Positions 5,416-8,289 of a stretch of 8,289 nucleotides of DNA are shown here, one piece after another. The stretch's first letter is position 1. Every line of letters starts with the position of its first letter. Origin of the DNA: Planctomycetaceae bacterium (GTDB lineage Bacteria; Planctomycetota; UBA1135; GCA-002686595); NCBI GenBank assembly GCA_013360535.1, contig JABWBL010000124.1, positions 1 through 8,289 on the forward strand, in the 5' to 3' direction. Made by a program: the position numbers and the translations under genes. Below the pieces are notes generated by a model. That model searched no databases. It had not been told where the DNA came from and saw only the letters and a list, made by a program, of their open reading frames with translations.

Positions 5416-6699
5416 ATGAGCCGGCCCGATACCGTGATCATCCTGGCCGCAGGCCAGGGGACCCGGATGAAAACCGGGTGGGCGAAGGTCATGGCGCCGC
5501 TGTGCGGGCGACCGATGATCGCCTGGGTCGTCGACCTCGCGCTCGCGCTCGAGCCCGAGCGCGTGCTGGTCGTGGTCGGCTACAAGGCGGACGAGGTGCG
5601 CAAGGCGCTCGAAGGGCTCGATCCCAAGGGCCGCATCCGCACGGTCGAGCAGACGGAGCAGAAGGGCACCGGCCACGCTGTCCAGTGCTGCCTGCCCGAG
5701 CTCGGCGCCGACCCGGGCCGTGTCGTGCTGCTCTACGGCGACATGCCGCTCCTGCGCGCGGAGAGCCTCGAGCTCCTGTGCACCGAACAGGCGGCGACGG
5801 AGCGCGGCATGACGTTGCTCACCGCGTGCCCAGCGAATCCGCGCGGTTTTGGCCGCATCGTGCGCGGCGCCGACGACTCGGTGGCGCGCATCGTCGAGGA
5901 GAAGGACGCGACGACGGGCGAGCGCACGCTGCGCGAGGTCAACCTCGGCGTGTACTGCTTCGACGGCCGTTTCCTCGTCGAAAGCCTGCCGAAGCTCTCC
6001 AACCAGAACGCGCAGCGCGAGTACTACGTCACCGACGTGGTCGGCATGTTCTCCGCGGCCGGACGGCGCGTGCTGCCGGTCGAGATCACCGACGAGCGCG
6101 AGGCGATCGGCGTCAACACGCTGGTGCACCTCGCCGAGGCGCGCGCGGCCGTGCAGGAGCGCATCCTCGAGTCCCATCTGCTCGCGGGCGTGTACATCGA
6201 GGACCCGCGCACGACGTACATCGCGCACGGTGTCACGATCGGCGCCGGCACGCACGTCGCGCCCTGCAGCGTGATCGAAAAGGGCTGCAAGATCGGCGCT
6301 GGCTGCCACATCGGCCCGTTCGCGCACATCGGCGAGAACACGACGCTCGACGACGGCGCGGAGATCGGCAACTTCACCGAGACCAAGCGCTCGCACCTCG
6401 GGAAGAAGTCCAAGGCCAAGCACCTCGCCTACATCGGCGACGCCGAGATCGGCGAGCGCGTCAACATCGGCGCCGGCACCGTGTTCGCCAACTACGACGG
6501 CACGCACAAGCACAAGACGAAGATTGGCGACCGCAGCTTCCTCGGCTGCGGCACCGTGCTCGTCGCGCCCTGCTCGACGGGCGAAGGCGCGACGACAGGC
6601 GCCAACTCGGTGGTCACGCACGGTTCGCACGTCGGCGCGGGCGAACTGTGGGTCGGTGTCCCGGCCAAAGCCAAGGCGCGCCGCGGGAAGGGAGCCTGA
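5416..6699 (+). CDS. glmU: Bifunctional UDP-GlcNAc pyrophosphorylase / GlcN-1-P acetyltransferase GlmU
   Basis: GlmU acetylates glucosamine-1-phosphate and couples it to UTP, giving cytosolic UDP-GlcNAc for peptidoglycan and lipopolysaccharide. The 427-residue protein is shorter than E. coli GlmU (456). The uridyltransferase domain (1 to about 240) has LAAGQGTRM (10-18), Lys24, QKGTGHA (82-88), YGDMPLL with Mg-binding Asp109, GFGRIV (144-149), VNLGVY (175-180) and Asn234. The left-handed beta-helix domain follows with hexapeptides such as VTIGAG and CKIGAG. It has Lys324, HLAYIGDAEIG with catalytic His336 (E. coli His363), Tyr339, NIGAGT with Asn350, and NYDGTHK (359-365). Against E. coli, about two helix coils are missing between Asn234 and His336, and the RPG arginine (Arg333) is Gly306. 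The ATG at 5416 fits the family start. An in-frame ATG at 5356 would add 20 unlikely residues and lies inside the promoter. No clear Shine-Dalgarno is visible. Confidence 0.95.
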   Translation: MSRPDTVIILAAGQGTRMKTGWAKVMAPLCGRPMIAWVVDLALALEPERVLVVVGYKADEVRKALEGLDPKGRIRTVEQTEQKGTGHAVQCCLPELGADPGRVVLLYGDMPLLRAESLELLCTEQAATERGMTLLTACPANPRGFGRIVRGADDSVARIVEEKDATTGERTLREVNLGVYCFDGRFLVESLPKLSNQNAQREYYVTDVVGMFSAAGRRVLPVEITDEREAIGVNTLVHLAEARAAVQERILESHLLAGVYIEDPRTTYIAHGVTIGAGTHVAPCSVIEKGCKIGAGCHIGPFAHIGENTTLDDGAEIGNFTETKRSHLGKKSKAKHLAYIGDAEIGERVNIGAGTVFANYDGTHKHKTKIGDRSFLGCGTVLVAPCSTGEGATTGANSVVTHGSHVGAGELWVGVPAKAKARRGKGA

Positions 6700-6707
6700 A
6701 CGAAGCC

Positions 6708-7661
6708 ATGGGTTACACCAACGACCGGCTCGTGCTGATGTCGGGCACCGCGCACCGCGACCTCGCTCAGGCGATCTCCGCCGAGCTGGGGATCGGCATC
6801 GCCAACGCCCACATCGGGCGCTTCCCCGACGGCGAGATCGACATCAAGGTCTACGACGACATCCGCGGCGGCGACGTGTTCGTCATCCAGCCGACCTGCC
6901 CGCCGGTCAACGAGAACTGGATCGAGCTCCTGCTCATCATCGACACGCTGCGCCGCGCGAGCGCCGGCCGCGTGACGGTCGTGATGCCGTACTACGGCTA
7001 CGCGCGGAAGGACCGCAAGGACGAGGGGCGCGTGCCGATCAGCGCCAAGGTCGTCGCGAACACGCTCACCAGCGTCGGGGCCGACCGCCTGCTGACGATG
7101 GACATGCACGCGGCCCAGATCCAGGGCTTCTTCGACATCCCGGTCGACCACCTCTACGCCAAACCCGTGCTGATGAACGCGGTGAAGCGCCTGGGCATCG
7201 AGAACCCGGTCGTGGTCACGCCCGACGTCGGCGGCGTCAAGATGGCGCGCTCGTGGGCCAAGGCCATCGGCGCCGACCTCGCGATCGTCGACAAGCGCCG
7301 CATTTCCGGCTCGGAAATCGCCGTCGAGCACGTGATCGGCAACGTCGAGGGGCGCAACGTGATCATCGTCGACGACATGATCTCGACCGGCGGCTCGATC
7401 TCGGAGGCGGCCGCGATCACGCGCCGCCACGGCGCCAGGCAGATCGTGCTCGCCGCCTCGCACGCCGTGTTCTGCGGACCTGCCGTGCAGCGCCTCGACG
7501 CCTGCCCGGCGGACAAGATCCTGGTCACGGACACCATCCCGCGCCGTGGGGACAGCCCGCGCGCGCTCGAAGTCGTCAGCGTCGCGGGCCTGCTCGCCCG
7601 CGCGATCCGCAACATCCACCGCAGCGAGTCGGTAAGCTCGCTTTTCGAGGAACTCCAATGA
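6708..7661 (+). CDS. prs: Ribose-phosphate pyrophosphokinase (PRPP synthetase)
   Basis: Prs transfers the pyrophosphate of ATP to ribose-5-phosphate, making PRPP for purine, pyrimidine, NAD, His and Trp synthesis in the cytosol. The 317-residue length is normal for class I enzymes. SGTAHRDLA (12-20), GRFPDGEI (37-44) and VFVIQPTCPPVNENWIELL (57-75) form the N-domain. PYYGYARKDRK (94-104) covers the ATP-contact loop; the usual Gln of YARQDRK is Lys101. DMHAAQIQGFFD (132-143) holds the ATP/Mg-binding His134. VVTPDVGGVKMA (169-180) and the PRPP-binding loop VIIVDDMISTGG (218-229) complete the active site. The ATG lies 8 bases after the glmU stop. A purine-rich GGGAAGGGAG at 6685-6694, inside the glmU end, is 13 bases upstream and may be the ribosome site. 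The small gap suggests translational coupling. Confidence 0.97.
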   Translation: MGYTNDRLVLMSGTAHRDLAQAISAELGIGIANAHIGRFPDGEIDIKVYDDIRGGDVFVIQPTCPPVNENWIELLLIIDTLRRASAGRVTVVMPYYGYARKDRKDEGRVPISAKVVANTLTSVGADRLLTMDMHAAQIQGFFDIPVDHLYAKPVLMNAVKRLGIENPVVVTPDVGGVKMARSWAKAIGADLAIVDKRRISGSEIAVEHVIGNVEGRNVIIVDDMISTGGSISEAAAITRRHGARQIVLAASHAVFCGPAVQRLDACPADKILVTDTIPRRGDSPRALEVVSVAGLLARAIRNIHRSESVSSLFEELQ

Positions 7662-8289
7662 AGCAGACCCAGACCTCCAAGACCGCCGTCCTCCAGTCCG
7701 AGCCGCGCAAGAAGCTCGGTTCGCGCACCGCCTCCGCGCTGCGTTCCCTCGGACGCATCCCGTCCTCGCTCGAGTGGACCAAGGAGGCGGCGCACGTCGA
7801 CTTCTCGATCGACTCGGTCGAGTTCCTCGCGGCCCGTCGCCGCCACCAGCACGTGTTCGAGCTGGACTTCGCGGGCAAGAAGGAAGCCGCGATCGTGCGC
7901 CACATCGACTGGGACACGTTCGGCGACCAGATCCTGCATGTCGAGTTCCGCCGCGTCGACCTGAAGAAGAAGACCGAGGTCGAGGTCGACCTGCACTTCG
8001 TCGGGCACCCCAAGGGCGTGCTCAACCAGCTCATCACGCACGTCAAGGTGCTGGCGCTGCCGACCGAGATCCCCGACGAGCTCGAAGTGTCGGTGGCCGA
8101 CCTCGAGCCGGGCACGAGCGTGACCGCGGGCCAGATCAAGCTCCCCGACAACGTCGAGCTGGTGACCCCGGGCGCCATCACGGTCGCCCGCATCAGCGAG
8201 ATCAAGATCGAGGTCATCGAGACCCCCGCGGCTCCCGATGCGGCGAGCACGACGGCCGCTGCGGCCCCGGCCGCCGGCGCGGCTGCGGC
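7658..8289 (+). CDS. rplY: 50S ribosomal protein L25, CTC/TL5 type, cut by the right window edge
   Basis: The frame runs from the ATG at 7658 past the right edge, giving 210 codons plus two bases. The ATG overlaps the prs stop as ATGA, and GAGGAA at 7647-7652 lies 5 bases upstream, so translation is probably coupled to prs. The N-domain (about 8-100) is the 5S rRNA-binding L25 fold: RKKLGSRTASALRSLGRIP, then VRHIDWDTFGDQILHVEFRRVD (about 84-105) matching the family's conserved H-V-D-F-x-R-V/x-D region. The CTC-type beta-domain follows (about 106-190) with PKGV, ALPTEIPDELEVSVADLEPG and DNVELVTPGAITVARI. The tail is alanine-rich and continues out of the window. The usual PAV-x-YG after GRIP is replaced by PSSLEW, an uncommon variant. 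L25 stabilises the 50S central protuberance, and CTC in Bacillus is stress-regulated. The glmU-prs-ctc order matches Bacillus. Confidence 0.93.
   Translation, partial: MKQTQTSKTAVLQSEPRKKLGSRTASALRSLGRIPSSLEWTKEAAHVDFSIDSVEFLAARRRHQHVFELDFAGKKEAAIVRHIDWDTFGDQILHVEFRRVDLKKKTEVEVDLHFVGHPKGVLNQLITHVKVLALPTEIPDELEVSVADLEPGTSVTAGQIKLPDNVELVTPGAITVARISEIKIEVIETPAAPDAASTTAAAAPAAGAAA

Noticed and set aside
5221..6630. Minus-strand open frame of 469 codons opposite glmU
   Set aside because: It is rich in Val/Asp/Ala/His/Arg and typical of an antisense shadow. glmU motifs account for the region.
5478..7661. Apparent 727-codon plus-strand protein ending in PRPP synthetase
   Set aside because: Only the part from 6708 is real (prs). 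The upstream part is an out-of-frame reading of glmU that happens to lack stops, not a fusion protein.

Overview
This 8.3 kb window is GC-rich bacterial chromosome with dense coding and codon use dominated by G/C third positions. It contains housekeeping genes, two tandem lipoprotein genes and one probably acquired ATPase gene. The layout glmU-prs-rplY(ctc type), the long CTC-type L25 with an alanine-rich tail and mostly weak Shine-Dalgarno sites fit a high-GC Gram-negative-type lineage such as Planctomycetota or a deltaproteobacterial relative. That assignment is inference; no rRNA or other taxonomic marker is present. The lipobox proteins show only that lipoproteins are made.

Layout, left to right. 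(1) The start of a leftward gene for a membrane-anchored or secreted protein (3-245, minus) runs off the left edge. (2) Divergent from it is a complete acyl-CoA dehydrogenase (508-1659, plus) whose core resembles the VLCAD/ACAD9 type. Two GC-rich hairpins follow it. (3) A short AT-rich island at 1805-1890 carries a tandem 7-mer, a perfect TATAAT box and a 46-base near-palindrome. It precedes an AAA_14/DUF4143 ATPase with PD-(D/E)XK-type residues (1892-3067). (4) Two tandem paralogous lipoprotein genes (3181-3678 and 3738-4235) each encode exactly 165 residues and align without a gap; the family is one I do not recognise. (5) Facing them on the minus strand are a small three-helix membrane protein (4251-4571) and, upstream of it, a NadR-like AAA_28 P-loop protein (4652-5224). 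The latter probably starts at CTG and carries a near-identical 28-base repeat at both ends. (6) A divergent promoter region at 5225-5415 leads into the rightward cluster glmU (5416-6699), prs (6708-7661) and rplY (7658 to the right edge). The glmU-prs gap is 8 bases and prs and rplY overlap by 4, so one operon is likely.

How the genes work together: GlmU makes UDP-GlcNAc for peptidoglycan and lipopolysaccharide, Prs makes PRPP for nucleotides, and L25 binds 5S rRNA. This is the glmU-prs-ctc block known from Bacillus, where pth follows, so pth is a reasonable guess just beyond the right edge. The acyl-CoA dehydrogenase is a stand-alone beta-oxidation-type enzyme. The segment from about 1800 to 4250 is the accessory part. 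I see no CRISPR array, tRNA, rRNA, transposase or integrase. The most unusual items are the palindrome ahead of the DUF4143 gene, the tandem lipoprotein family, the altered GlmU acetyltransferase domain and the repeat-flanked AAA_28 gene. None of them amounts to a demonstrated new system.
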